A stretch of DNA of 7,715 nt, taken from assembly GCA_904501775.1 (NCBI GenBank), contig CAJGCJ010000093.1:1-7715 (forward strand), written 5' to 3'. The translations under genes and the position numbers were made by a program. Within the stretch, counting starts at the first letter, position 1, and the number at the start of each line of letters is the position of its first letter. Below are positions 1 through 6,108 of this stretch, one piece after another. The notes under the pieces are model-generated. The model was not told the origin of the DNA. It did no database searches and saw only the letters and a list, made by a program, of their open reading frames with translations. This stretch comes from an uncultured Bacteroidaceae bacterium (lineage in GTDB: Bacteria; Bacteroidota; Bacteroidia; Bacteroidales; Bacteroidaceae).

Positions 1-1265
1 CCCATAGTACCCAAACCGCCCGAAGTAAGCACGCTGTGGGGTTTTGTAAATTTAAAATAACGGCACGACATCATCTGGTTCTGTCCCACATCGGTAACAA
101 GCACTGCGCTGTTACCGGTAGCCTCGCTTACGCGACGTGCCACCTCGCCCATCTTCAAAGGACCCTCTTTGGGATTAAGCGCCTTCTCTATTACCTTGCT
201 CTGCTCAATTGCATCATACTCGGCAAAGCTCTCAATCCACTCTTTATGATTAGCCTGCTCTATAAGTTCTGTCAACAGTGGCAAAGTCTCCTTGCAGTCA
301 CCTATCACAGGTATATCGACACGGACACACTTGTCAATCTCGGAACGGTCAATATCCAAATGAATAATCTTTGCCTGTTTGGCATAGGTTGCCAAATTTC
401 CTGTCACACGGTCGCTGAAACGCATACCTATCGCAATAAGCACATCGCACTGGTTGGTATTGACATTACAGCAGAGATTACCGTGCATTCCCAACATACC
501 CATTGTCAACGGATAGTCCGAAGGAAGAGCCGACAAACCCAACAGAGTTCGGCCTGCCGGGATATTACCCTTCTCAAGGAACGCTTTGAGCTCCTCATGA
601 GCCTCACCAAGTTCCACACCCTGACCAACAAGGACAAAGGGGCGTTTGGCACGGTTTATAAGCTCGGCAGCACTACGTATGGCATCCATATTTGGTTTGG
701 GATAGGGAACATAGCTGCGTATATTCTCAATGAAAGCCGGCTCATATATGACCTGTGCTACCTGAGCATTTTTTGTAAAGTCGAGCACTACAGGGCCGGG
801 ACGTCCCGACTTTGCTATATAGAACGCACGTGCCACAGCCCATGCTATATCCTCGGCACGACGAATCTGATAACTCCATTTGCTGATAGGCTGTGTAACA
901 CCTACGAGGTCAATCTCTTGAAAAGCATCTGTTCCAAGCACAGCCGATGAAACCTGACCGGCTATTACCACAATAGGAGTGCTGTCAAGAATAGCGTCGC
1001 TTATTCCTGTCAACGTATTTGTAGCACCGGGACCGCTGGTAACAATACATACACCAACCTTTCCCGAACTGCGTGCATATCCTTGTGCTGCATGCGCAGC
1101 ACCCTGTTCATGACGTACTACCACCTGACGAAAATCCTCTCTATGGTCGTACATCGCATCAAACACAGGCATTATAGAACCACCCGGATAGCCGAATATG
1201 GTATCAACACCCTCGTTCATTAGAGAACGCATAAGAGCCTCGGCTCCTGTAACTAATTCATTCAT
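1..1265 (-). CDS. ilvB: Acetolactate synthase large (catalytic) subunit, 3' end cut by window edge
   Basis: This enzyme condenses two pyruvates to 2-acetolactate, or pyruvate with 2-oxobutyrate to 2-aceto-2-hydroxybutyrate. That is the first common step of valine, leucine and isoleucine synthesis, in the cytoplasm, with ThDP, FAD and Mg2+. I translated it by hand from the start at 1265: 421 codons remain in one frame to the window edge, against roughly 565-600 for complete family members. Visible hallmarks are FGYPGGSIMPVFDAMY (24-39), the ThDP-activating glutamate in VVRHEQGAAHAAQGYAR (Glu53), SGPGATN, the SGRPGPVVLD segment, MGMLGMHG (255-262) in the central domain, TDVGQNQM (391-398) and TSGGLGTM at the edge. 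The GDGS metal/ThDP motif should lie just outside. The start is 24 bases after the ilvD stop, so the two are almost certainly cotranscribed. In related Bacteroidales the regulatory subunit ilvN and then ilvC usually follow, which this window cannot show. Confidence 0.96.
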   Translation of the reverse strand, partial: MNELVTGAEALMRSLMNEGVDTIFGYPGGSIMPVFDAMYDHREDFRQVVVRHEQGAAHAAQGYARSSGKVGVCIVTSGPGATNTLTGISDAILDSTPIVVIAGQVSSAVLGTDAFQEIDLVGVTQPISKWSYQIRRAEDIAWAVARAFYIAKSGRPGPVVLDFTKNAQVAQVIYEPAFIENIRSYVPYPKPNMDAIRSAAELINRAKRPFVLVGQGVELGEAHEELKAFLEKGNIPAGRTLLGLSALPSDYPLTMGMLGMHGNLCCNVNTNQCDVLIAIGMRFSDRVTGNLATYAKQAKIIHLDIDRSEIDKCVRVDIPVIGDCKETLPLLTELIEQANHKEWIESFAEYDAIEQSKVIEKALNPKEGPLKMGEVARRVSEATGNSAVLVTDVGQNQMMSCRYFKFTKPHSVLTSGGLGTM

Positions 1266-1289
1266 CGGTTATCTGTTTTCTGATACTTG

Positions 1290-3092
1290 TCAATCTATTA
1301 TTCTCACTCCACCCTTATCGGCCGAACTTACCATATTTGCATAGGCCTTAAGGCTCTTCGAAACGATACGCTCGCGCGTCAAGGGGAACATCTCACGTGC
1401 AGCAAGCTCTTCGTCGCTGAGTTTCGCATTGATTGTGCGGTTGGGAATATCAATCTCTATAATATCTCCATCACGCAATTTACCAATATTGCCACCGGCA
1501 GCAGCCTCGGGCGATATATGTCCAATACTCAATCCCGATGTTCCTCCGCTGAAACGGCCGTCGGTAATGAGCGCACACTCTTTTCCCAAGTGACGTGACT
1601 TTATATATGATGTAGGATAGAGCATCTCCTGCATTCCGGGACCGCCTTTAGGACCTTCATATACAATCACAACCACGTCACCCGCCTGCACCTTTCCATC
1701 CAAGATGCCATCTACAGCAGCATCCTGCGAGTCGAACACTTTGGCAGTACCTGTAAACCTCCAGATGCTTTCGTCTACACCGGCTGTCTTCACCACGCAA
1801 CCGTCCTGAGCAATGTTACCGAACAGAATAGCCAAGCCGCCATCTTTTGTATAGGCATGTTCAAGGCTGCGGATACATCCGTTCTCGCGGTCGCTATCGA
1901 GTGTATCATACATCTCACCCTGCGCTCCCATCACATTGCAGAAAACGTTGGCAGGAGCTGTTGAATATATACGGAGAGCCTCGGCATCAATATTCTCTTT
2001 TGTTATAGAGTAACGCTCAATATCCTCGGCAAGGGTTGCACCGTTCACACGTTTGAGCGAGGTGTTGAGCAAACCGCCCTTGGCAAGTTCGCCCATTATA
2101 CCTATAATACCGCCGGCACGGCCGCAATCCTGCACACTATATTTTGCTGTATTTGGGGCCAGTTTGCACAAACAGGGAACCATGCGGCTCAAACGGTCGA
2201 TATCGGCCATCTTGAAGTCAACACCTGCCTCTTGAGCAATTGCAAGCAGATGAAGGATTGTATTTGTAGAGCCACCCATAGCAATATCCAGTGTCATTGC
2301 ATTCAGGAAAGCATCCCTGACTGCAATACTGCGCGGCAACACGCTCCCGTCACCCTCTTCGTAGTATTTAAGGGCATTTGTAACAATCTGCTTGGCTGCA
2401 TCTTTAAGCAGCTGCACTCTGTTAACATGTGTTGCAAGTATTGTTCCGTTACCGGGCAAAGAGAGACCGATTGCCTCGGTAAGTGAGTTCATTGAGTTTG
2501 CGGTGAACATACCCGAGCAACATCCGCATCCGGGGCATGAGCGTTTCTCTACCTCGGCAAGCTCTTCGTCGCTTACAGTTGTATCGGCAGCCTTTACCAT
2601 TGCCGAAATCAAATCGAGATTGTCACCTTTCCATGTTCCCTTTTCCATAGGGCCACCCGATACAAAGACTGTAGGGATGTTCAGGCGCATCGATGCCATC
2701 AACATACCCGGAGTAATCTTGTCGCAGTTGGAAATACACACAAGCGCATCAACCTTATGGGCATTGCACATATACTCTACGCTGTCGGCTATAATATCGC
2801 GTGAAGGCAATGAGTAGAGCATTCCATCGTGTCCCATTGCAATACCGTCGTCAATGGCAATGGTATTGAACTCGGCAGCATAACAACCGAGTTTCTCAAT
2901 CTCCTGCTTTACAATCTGACCGGCATTATGCAGGTGAGTGTGTCCGGGAACGAGCTGTGTAAAAGAGTTCGCAATGCCAATGATTGGCTTTCCGAACATC
3001 TCGCGTTTCATTCCATTTGCAATCCACAAGGCTCGGGCACCTGCCATACGGCGTCCCTCAGTACACTGTGCGCTTCTAAGTTTTATCTTCAT
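1290..3092 (-). CDS. ilvD: Dihydroxy-acid dehydratase
   Basis: This enzyme dehydrates 2,3-dihydroxy-isovalerate and 2,3-dihydroxy-3-methylvalerate to the 2-oxo acids that precede valine/leucine and isoleucine. It is a cytoplasmic iron-sulfur, Mg2+-dependent enzyme. The protein has 600 residues, near full length for the family (E. coli about 616). Visible motifs are SFTQLVPGHTH (43-53), FNTIAIDDGIAMGHDGMLYS (75-94), SNCDKITPGM (121-130) with cluster ligand Cys123 and the adjacent Lys125, CPGCGCCSGMFTANSMN (186-202) with the second cysteine ligand region, GGSTNT (273-278) and DGRFSGGTSG (511-520) holding the expected catalytic serine. It has the GHTH form of the first motif, as in the E. coli type, rather than the extra-cysteine form of other branches; I infer an oxygen-sensitive [4Fe-4S]-type enzyme. 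The start fits because RSAQCTEGRRMAGARALW aligns with the usual N terminus. It is the first structural gene after the ilv attenuator. Confidence 0.98.
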   Translation of the reverse strand: MKIKLRSAQCTEGRRMAGARALWIANGMKREMFGKPIIGIANSFTQLVPGHTHLHNAGQIVKQEIEKLGCYAAEFNTIAIDDGIAMGHDGMLYSLPSRDIIADSVEYMCNAHKVDALVCISNCDKITPGMLMASMRLNIPTVFVSGGPMEKGTWKGDNLDLISAMVKAADTTVSDEELAEVEKRSCPGCGCCSGMFTANSMNSLTEAIGLSLPGNGTILATHVNRVQLLKDAAKQIVTNALKYYEEGDGSVLPRSIAVRDAFLNAMTLDIAMGGSTNTILHLLAIAQEAGVDFKMADIDRLSRMVPCLCKLAPNTAKYSVQDCGRAGGIIGIMGELAKGGLLNTSLKRVNGATLAEDIERYSITKENIDAEALRIYSTAPANVFCNVMGAQGEMYDTLDSDRENGCIRSLEHAYTKDGGLAILFGNIAQDGCVVKTAGVDESIWRFTGTAKVFDSQDAAVDGILDGKVQAGDVVVIVYEGPKGGPGMQEMLYPTSYIKSRHLGKECALITDGRFSGGTSGLSIGHISPEAAAGGNIGKLRDGDIIEIDIPNRTINAKLSDEELAAREMFPLTRERIVSKSLKAYANMVSSADKGGVRIID

Positions 3093-3112
3093 ATCTGTAA
3101 TATTTTTATCAT
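3089..3112 (-). other. Seven-codon mini-ORF overlapping the ilvD start
   Basis: An ATG at 3112-3110 opens a 7-codon frame reading MIKILQI. Its TGA (3091-3089) overlaps the ilvD ATG (3092-3090) in an ATGA arrangement. Four of the seven residues are Ile or Leu. The overlap would suit translational coupling into ilvD. The region is very AT-rich, though, and such a short frame can easily arise by chance. No convincing ribosome binding site precedes it. I record it as a possibility and do not call it a gene. Confidence 0.2.
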
Positions 3113-3157
3113 TCTATGGGTTAGGCACTTTTCTTCGTCGCTAAACTGTTTTAATAT

Positions 3158-3190
3158 AAAAAACGCCCTTCTCAATCTATAGAGAAAGGC
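3158..3190 (-). terminator. Intrinsic terminator of the ilv leader (attenuator, segments 3:4)
   Basis: Read on the minus strand, GCCTTTCTC (3190-3182) pairs with GAGAAGGGC (3173-3165). This is a 9-bp stem with a single G-U pair and an 8-base loop. It is followed by G and six T (3163-3158), the standard form of a factor-independent terminator. It sits between the leader peptide stop codon and ilvD, with about 65 bases left before the ilvD start. It therefore ends transcription inside the 5' leader and not after a gene, which is what an attenuator does. Its left arm can alternatively pair with an upstream segment at 3220-3212, which would prevent it from forming. Confidence 0.88.
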
Positions 3191-3263
3191 ACCCGACAAA
3201 CACATACACAAGCCATTCTCACCCTACTTTTAACGATAGGACGACAATAATACCGATAATGAC
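3165..3263 (-). promoter_or_regulatory. ilv operon attenuator RNA with mutually exclusive hairpins
   Basis: Four segments can be read on the minus strand. Segment 1 is GTCATTATC (3263-3255), segment 2 GAGAATGGC (3220-3212), segment 3 GCCTTTCTC (3190-3182) and segment 4 GAGAAGGGC (3173-3165). Pairing 1:2 gives 8 of 9 pairs (one G-U, one A-G mismatch). Pairing 2:3 gives 8 of 9 (one U-U mismatch). Pairing 3:4 gives 9 of 9 (one G-U) plus the U tract. Segment 1 is exactly leader codons 9-11 (Val-Ile-Ile), and segment 2 starts within the leader stop codon. A ribosome stalled on the Ile/Val run would cover segment 1 and free 2 to pair with 3, giving readthrough. A ribosome reaching the stop would cover 2 and let 3:4 terminate. 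The pairings are read directly; the mechanism is inferred by analogy with the enterobacterial ilv, leu, his and trp attenuators. No folding energies were computed. Confidence 0.82.
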
Positions 3264-3287
3264 CTGATTATTGTTTTTCAAATGCAT
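3219..3287 (-). CDS. ilv operon leader peptide (attenuation peptide), 22 aa
   Basis: A 22-codon frame starts at ATG 3287-3285 and ends at TGA 3221-3219. Eleven of the 22 residues are Ile, Val or Leu, ten of them within positions 9-21, with the core VIIGIIVVLSL at 9-19. This is the composition expected of a regulatory leader peptide for ilvD-ilvB, the branched-chain pathway genes that follow. AAAAGGG at 3299-3293 ends 5 bases before the ATG, an unusually good Shine-Dalgarno-like match for this group. The start lies only about 16-18 bases after the predicted transcription start. The peptide itself probably has no function; its translation senses charged tRNA. A chance hydrophobic ORF is unlikely, because the position, the stop codon and the downstream terminator all fit attenuation geometry. 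Confidence 0.85.
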   Translation of the reverse strand: MHLKNNNQVIIGIIVVLSLKVG

Positions 3288-3309
3288 AATAACCCTTTTC
3301 TATCTGCGG

Positions 3310-3340
3310 CGAAATTAATGCTTTTTCTTAGCCCTGCAAA
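3310..3340 (-). promoter_or_regulatory. Predicted Bacteroides-type promoter of the ilv operon
   Basis: On the minus strand, TTTG (3340-3337) is followed after exactly 19 bases by TAATTTCG (3317-3310). The Bacteroidetes primary-sigma consensus is TTTG or TTG, 19-21 bases, then TAnnTTTG, so this matches with one mismatch in the -7 box. Transcription should begin at about 3303-3305, giving a very short untranslated stretch before the leader peptide ATG at 3287. It lies downstream of the previous operon's terminator, as an independent ilv promoter should. Confidence 0.65.
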
Positions 3341-3440
3341 GAAAAGTGGAAAAATTTTATCAAAAAAACATCAAATTCCAAAAAGTCAGAATAAAATCAC
3401 ACCAAAAAGCACCCTTTTACTATAAAAAAGTAGTTTGTAC
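3341..3440. other. Gene-free AT-rich spacer between two operons
   Basis: This stretch lies between the terminator of the PspC/DUF4252 operon and the ilv promoter. It is A-rich on the plus strand, with several A runs, and holds no ORF with recognisable protein character and no further hairpin that I could find. The A/T-rich block directly upstream of the ilv TTTG box could act as an UP-like element, but nothing specific supports that. Confidence 0.5.
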
Positions 3441-3482
3441 AAAAACCAACTGCGGGCAGCAGCATAAGCCACCACCCGCAGT
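3441..3482 (-). terminator. Intrinsic terminator ending the padR-pspC-rhodanese-pspC-DUF4252 operon
   Basis: On the minus strand, ACTGCGGG (3482-3475) pairs with CCCGCAGT (3456-3449). The pairing continues inward as TGGTGGC (3474-3468) with GCTGCTG (3463-3457) through G-C and G-U pairs. The result is an uninterrupted 15-bp stem with a TTAT loop (3467-3464), followed by TTGG and five T (3445-3441). The inner G-U pairs exist only in minus-strand RNA; in plus-strand RNA they would be A-C mismatches. This fixes the orientation. It lies 57 bases after the DUF4252-like stop codon and upstream of the ilv promoter, so it separates the two operons. Confidence 0.85.
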
Positions 3483-3538
3483 ACCTAAAAATATTCACAG
3501 AAAAGAGTTTTGCAACAGAAATAATAAAAGAACAGATA

Positions 3539-4036
3539 TCAATCGAAATTAAGCATAGAGTTCAGAATTGAATTGTCGCTCTCTATCTCAAAAAAGCCAC
3601 AACGCGCGTTACCTGTTATTATACATAGCAGCTTCACACTCTCATCCATCTTCTTCACATAAACCCTGAAATTGCCATCATCACCACCTAAGCGTATGAA
3701 ACTTTCGTACGAACCGGGGATTGCATCGTCAATCTTTTTCATGAACCTCTGTTTTGCATCACATGTACAATCATCGAGAATAAGAGCGCGGGCATCCTTA
3801 ACTCCTTTATCGTTCAGTTTCTCAACAAATCTGTTTACCGCATCCTCCTTATCTTCGCACCTCTTTTTTCTCACTTTAAAATACCCGGCCTTTTCGAGTT
3901 TATCAATCTCCTCAATCGAGGCCATATACAACGCGCCCTCCTTCTCCTTGAACTTGGATGCAAGCCTATCCAAACCATCAGCCTTTGTAACAGCTGCAAC
4001 AAGAAGAAGCAGCAATACTGTCATTATCTTTTTCAT
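3539..4036 (-). CDS. Secreted DUF4252-like protein of unknown function
   Basis: The 165-residue protein has a clear Sec signal peptide: MKK, then the hydrophobic run TVLLLLLVAAV and a likely cleavage just after TKA near residue 19. There is no lipobox cysteine, so a soluble periplasmic protein is expected. The mature part begins with LDRLASKFKEKEGALYMAS and ends with a GNFRVYVKKMDESVKLLCIITG strand region, a layout resembling Bacteroidetes DUF4252 proteins; this is recognition by eye, not a profile search. The mature chain has five cysteines, including a CTC pair and LLC/ARC near the C terminus, so disulfides are possible. No catalytic motif is visible. I chose the start at 4036 because the signal peptide begins there. 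Upstream in-frame ATGs would add a charged, unrelated segment overlapping the preceding gene. It lies 34 bases after the long PspC gene and is the last gene before the terminator. Confidence 0.8.
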   Translation of the reverse strand: MKKIMTVLLLLLVAAVTKADGLDRLASKFKEKEGALYMASIEEIDKLEKAGYFKVRKKRCEDKEDAVNRFVEKLNDKGVKDARALILDDCTCDAKQRFMKKIDDAIPGSYESFIRLGGDDGNFRVYVKKMDESVKLLCIITGNARCGFFEIESDNSILNSMLNFD

Positions 4037-4070
4037 AAGACTTGGAATTAAATTGGATTTATCATCTCGC

Positions 4071-5672
4071 CTAATCCTCATCGGACAAGACCGATCTGCA
4101 AATGTACCTTTGCGCCACAGGTGCAAGCATCACGCCATCCTCGGCCTCATTGCCATACATATAAAAAGCAGGAGTGTCGTCCATGAAGACCCTTATCTCA
4201 AAAGGAAGAGCACCCTTTTCGGCTGCATTTCCGTAAGTAATACTATCACTGTCATTAATGTAGCGCATATTTATACCTTCGGAATAGAGATTCATTGAAC
4301 TGCCGGTTGTTGCATCCATATTCACAAGTATCTCATCCGATGCGCTATCCCAAACAAACCTCACATTGCCGTCATTCTCAACAAAATAGAGTTCCATATA
4401 AGCATCGCCCTTGCCCGAGCCGAGATCAGCATTGCCACCATGCCAATTTTCGAGTTTATGGAATTTCAGCAGCACCTTATCTTCCAAATCGTACTGTATG
4501 AACTCCACTGCGAAAGGCAAGTTGCCATTTGCATCCACCCAAGCAGCATAACGCTGTGACTCTATTGCCGACAGGTTCTCCCGTATAAGATTCTCCCAGA
4601 ATGTTTTATCGGTAAACCGTGCATCGACACACTGCTCCATCAACGCCTCCCAGCCGCCGTTGGCCTCAAGTTTCTTATCTATCTTATAGAAAAAGTATCC
4701 CAATACAGCCAACCATCCAATTATAATGGCACTCTTTATGTAGATGTTAAGAGGGGAACATATATTGCACTTTTTCAATATCCAATGCACCAGAGCAAAT
4801 AATGGCAACAACAACAGTATTGCAACATATATATTGCTGAATATTGAAGTTCCCAGAAGACTTGCAGCAGCGAATATCATAACAACAAGAACAAACAGCA
4901 GCACTCCAAGCGCAAAGAGCAGAGGAAGAGCTACAATGGCAGCCAATATCAAAAATACGATTTTCAGCCCCATGGCAAGACAGCCGTTATTCTTAGGGCA
5001 GGCAAGCATACCCGCAGCCTTTTCGTAATTGTACTTCCACGCAGCCTCAACATCCGTTTCGGACATAGTGGCAGCCATAGGTTTAAGCATACGGGTAATG
5101 TCTATCACATTGGTTGCCAATGGAGTAATTATCCATATTATTGAATATACTATAATGAAGAGCCACGAGCCTCCAAAAGAAAATGTCATAAAGAAGAGGA
5201 GCACGACAATAAGGCGCACGACAGCTTCGTTCCAACCATTATATTTGGCCATTCCCGACAGCACACCGCCTATCATCCTGTCACTGGGGTCGCGAAAAAA
5301 CTTGGCACCCAAACGCATTGCCTTGCGCCAAGCTCTCTCACTTGCATCATCGTTGCTCATTTCACTCTTTTCGCCACAACCGTTTGAAGCATCCTCTTTA
5401 GGCTCTTCAAAAATTTCTTGAGCCAAACCGCTCTCTGCAGCGACCTCGTTAAGGACACTGTCGATGAGTTCAACTGTCACAATACCATTGCCGCCAACAC
5501 GCTCCTGCAAAATGCATGCTATTCTGTTCTCGTACTCCTTTATTACCGCATCATCGGTTGAAACCTTATAGAAACCGGTAACTTTCGACATGTGTTTTTC
5601 TATAAGCATAAGAGCATCCTCGTCAAAACTGAAGGAAATTCCGTTTATATTGACACTATAAGACCTTTTCAT
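4071..5672 (-). CDS. Long PspC-domain membrane protein with unrecognised C-terminal domain
   Basis: The 533-residue protein has several parts. Residues 1-80 form the Bacteroidetes-type N-terminal domain often found before PspC (SVNINGISFSFDEDA, then a helical stretch). Residues 90-115 are an acidic linker. Residues 123-187 are a PspC domain (FFRDPSDRMIGGVLSGMAKY, then two hydrophobic segments ending in WIITPLA). Further membrane segments lie near 235-270, 278-299 and 311-329. Last comes a soluble C-terminal region (about 333-533) that I do not recognise. In enterobacteria PspC is an inner-membrane partner of the phage-shock response to membrane damage. In Bacteroidetes the role is less defined, and membrane-stress sensing is inference. 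The C-terminal part is mostly polar and beta-rich in appearance (AYMELYFVENDGNVRFVWDS). It is not the adhesin-like DUF4097 region that often accompanies PspC proteins. The gene starts 27 bases after the rhodanese-like gene. It looks like a diverged paralogue of the shorter PspC protein two genes upstream. Confidence 0.88.
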   Translation of the reverse strand: MKRSYSVNINGISFSFDEDALMLIEKHMSKVTGFYKVSTDDAVIKEYENRIACILQERVGGNGIVTVELIDSVLNEVAAESGLAQEIFEEPKEDASNGCGEKSEMSNDDASERAWRKAMRLGAKFFRDPSDRMIGGVLSGMAKYNGWNEAVVRLIVVLLFFMTFSFGGSWLFIIVYSIIWIITPLATNVIDITRMLKPMAATMSETDVEAAWKYNYEKAAGMLACPKNNGCLAMGLKIVFLILAAIVALPLLFALGVLLFVLVVMIFAAASLLGTSIFSNIYVAILLLLPLFALVHWILKKCNICSPLNIYIKSAIIIGWLAVLGYFFYKIDKKLEANGGWEALMEQCVDARFTDKTFWENLIRENLSAIESQRYAAWVDANGNLPFAVEFIQYDLEDKVLLKFHKLENWHGGNADLGSGKGDAYMELYFVENDGNVRFVWDSASDEILVNMDATTGSSMNLYSEGINMRYINDSDSITYGNAAEKGALPFEIRVFMDDTPAFYMYGNEAEDGVMLAPVAQRYICRSVLSDED

Positions 5673-5699
5673 AATATCAGAATTTTAATTGTTACAAAA

Positions 5700-6104
5700 C
5701 TACTTTTTGGCATCCTCGACCCAAGCGTTGTACCCCTTGTCGAGCTCCACAACCTTGAAACCCATCTCTACGAGTCTCGAGGCTGCAATTTTACTTCGAC
5801 GGCCACTGAGATAATATACAGCCACACACCTGCTCTTATCGAGCAGACAAGCTGCACTGTCATTGAAATACTCCTCTTTTATGTCGATATTCACACTGCC
5901 TTCGATATTGCCTTGCATATACTCACCCGATGTGCGGACATCGAGCAGCTGAACATCCGAATCACCAATTATTTTCGCAAAATCGGCAACCGCCAACGAT
6001 TCATAACTACCGTTTGCATTTGCATTCTGCGAGCCACCGGCCTTGCATCCCTGCATAATAAGCACGAGAGACAGAACTGAGAACATATATACCAACTTGT
6101 TCAT
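5700..6104 (-). CDS. Rhodanese-like lipoprotein lacking the catalytic cysteine
   Basis: The 134-residue protein has a lipoprotein signal (hydrophobic run, then LIMQGC, lipidated Cys20) and a short Gly/Asn-rich linker. A single rhodanese domain covers about 35-131: FAKIIGDSDVQLLDVRTSGEY (42-62), GNIEGSVNID, the active-site loop VAVYYLSGRRS (94-104) and GFKVVELDKGYNAW (115-128). In active rhodaneses the loop reads roughly CRSGxRS, its cysteine carrying the persulfide. Here Tyr98 (TAT, 5813-5811) holds that position and Leu99 the next. The Gly-Arg-Arg-Ser part is intact, so a frameshift is not the cause. The protein is probably not a sulfurtransferase and may bind a partner or an anion. Cys86 and Cys93 are nearby but outside the loop. 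It starts 4 bases after the short PspC gene. The pairing recalls E. coli PspE, a periplasmic rhodanese of the phage-shock operon, though that is an analogy and not shown orthology. Confidence 0.9.
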   Translation of the reverse strand: MNKLVYMFSVLSLVLIMQGCKAGGSQNANANGSYESLAVADFAKIIGDSDVQLLDVRTSGEYMQGNIEGSVNIDIKEEYFNDSAACLLDKSRCVAVYYLSGRRSKIAASRLVEMGFKVVELDKGYNAWVEDAKK

Positions 6105-6108
6105 TGAT

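Noticed and set aside
36..950. Long plus-strand open frame of 304 codons
   Set aside because: It lies antisense to ilvB, whose minus-strand translation is continuous and matches acetolactate synthase motifs throughout. The plus-strand product is Cys/His/Thr-rich with no recognisable domain.
2392..2817. Plus-strand open frame of 141 codons inside ilvD
   Set aside because: It is a shadow of ilvD codon usage; the minus-strand protein is a textbook dihydroxy-acid dehydratase.
3093..3340. A metabolite riboswitch in the ilv leader
   Set aside because: The leader is accounted for by a coding peptide and a compact set of alternative hairpins; there is no room for, and no sign of, a large conserved aptamer or a T-box-like tRNA-binding motif.
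3346..3552. Plus-strand open frame of 68 codons in the intergenic region
   Set aside because: It is Lys/Gln-rich from A-rich DNA, crosses the minus-strand terminator and has no promoter or family resemblance.
4037..4126. Upstream extension of the DUF4252-like protein by 30 residues
   Set aside because: The extension would overlap the end of the long PspC gene and put a charged segment in front of a clean signal peptide; the ATG at 4036 is the better start.
3672..4298. Plus-strand open frame of 208 codons
   Set aside because: It is antisense to the DUF4252-like gene and the end of the long PspC gene. It is rich in Ser and Ile with no domain or signal, as expected from a complementary-strand shadow.
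5811..5813. The missing rhodanese cysteine as a frameshift or sequencing error
   Set aside because: The reading frame and the motif residues on both sides (VAVY and SGRRSK) are intact. One substitution could explain the Tyr codon, but the next residue also departs from the usual Arg, which argues for real divergence.
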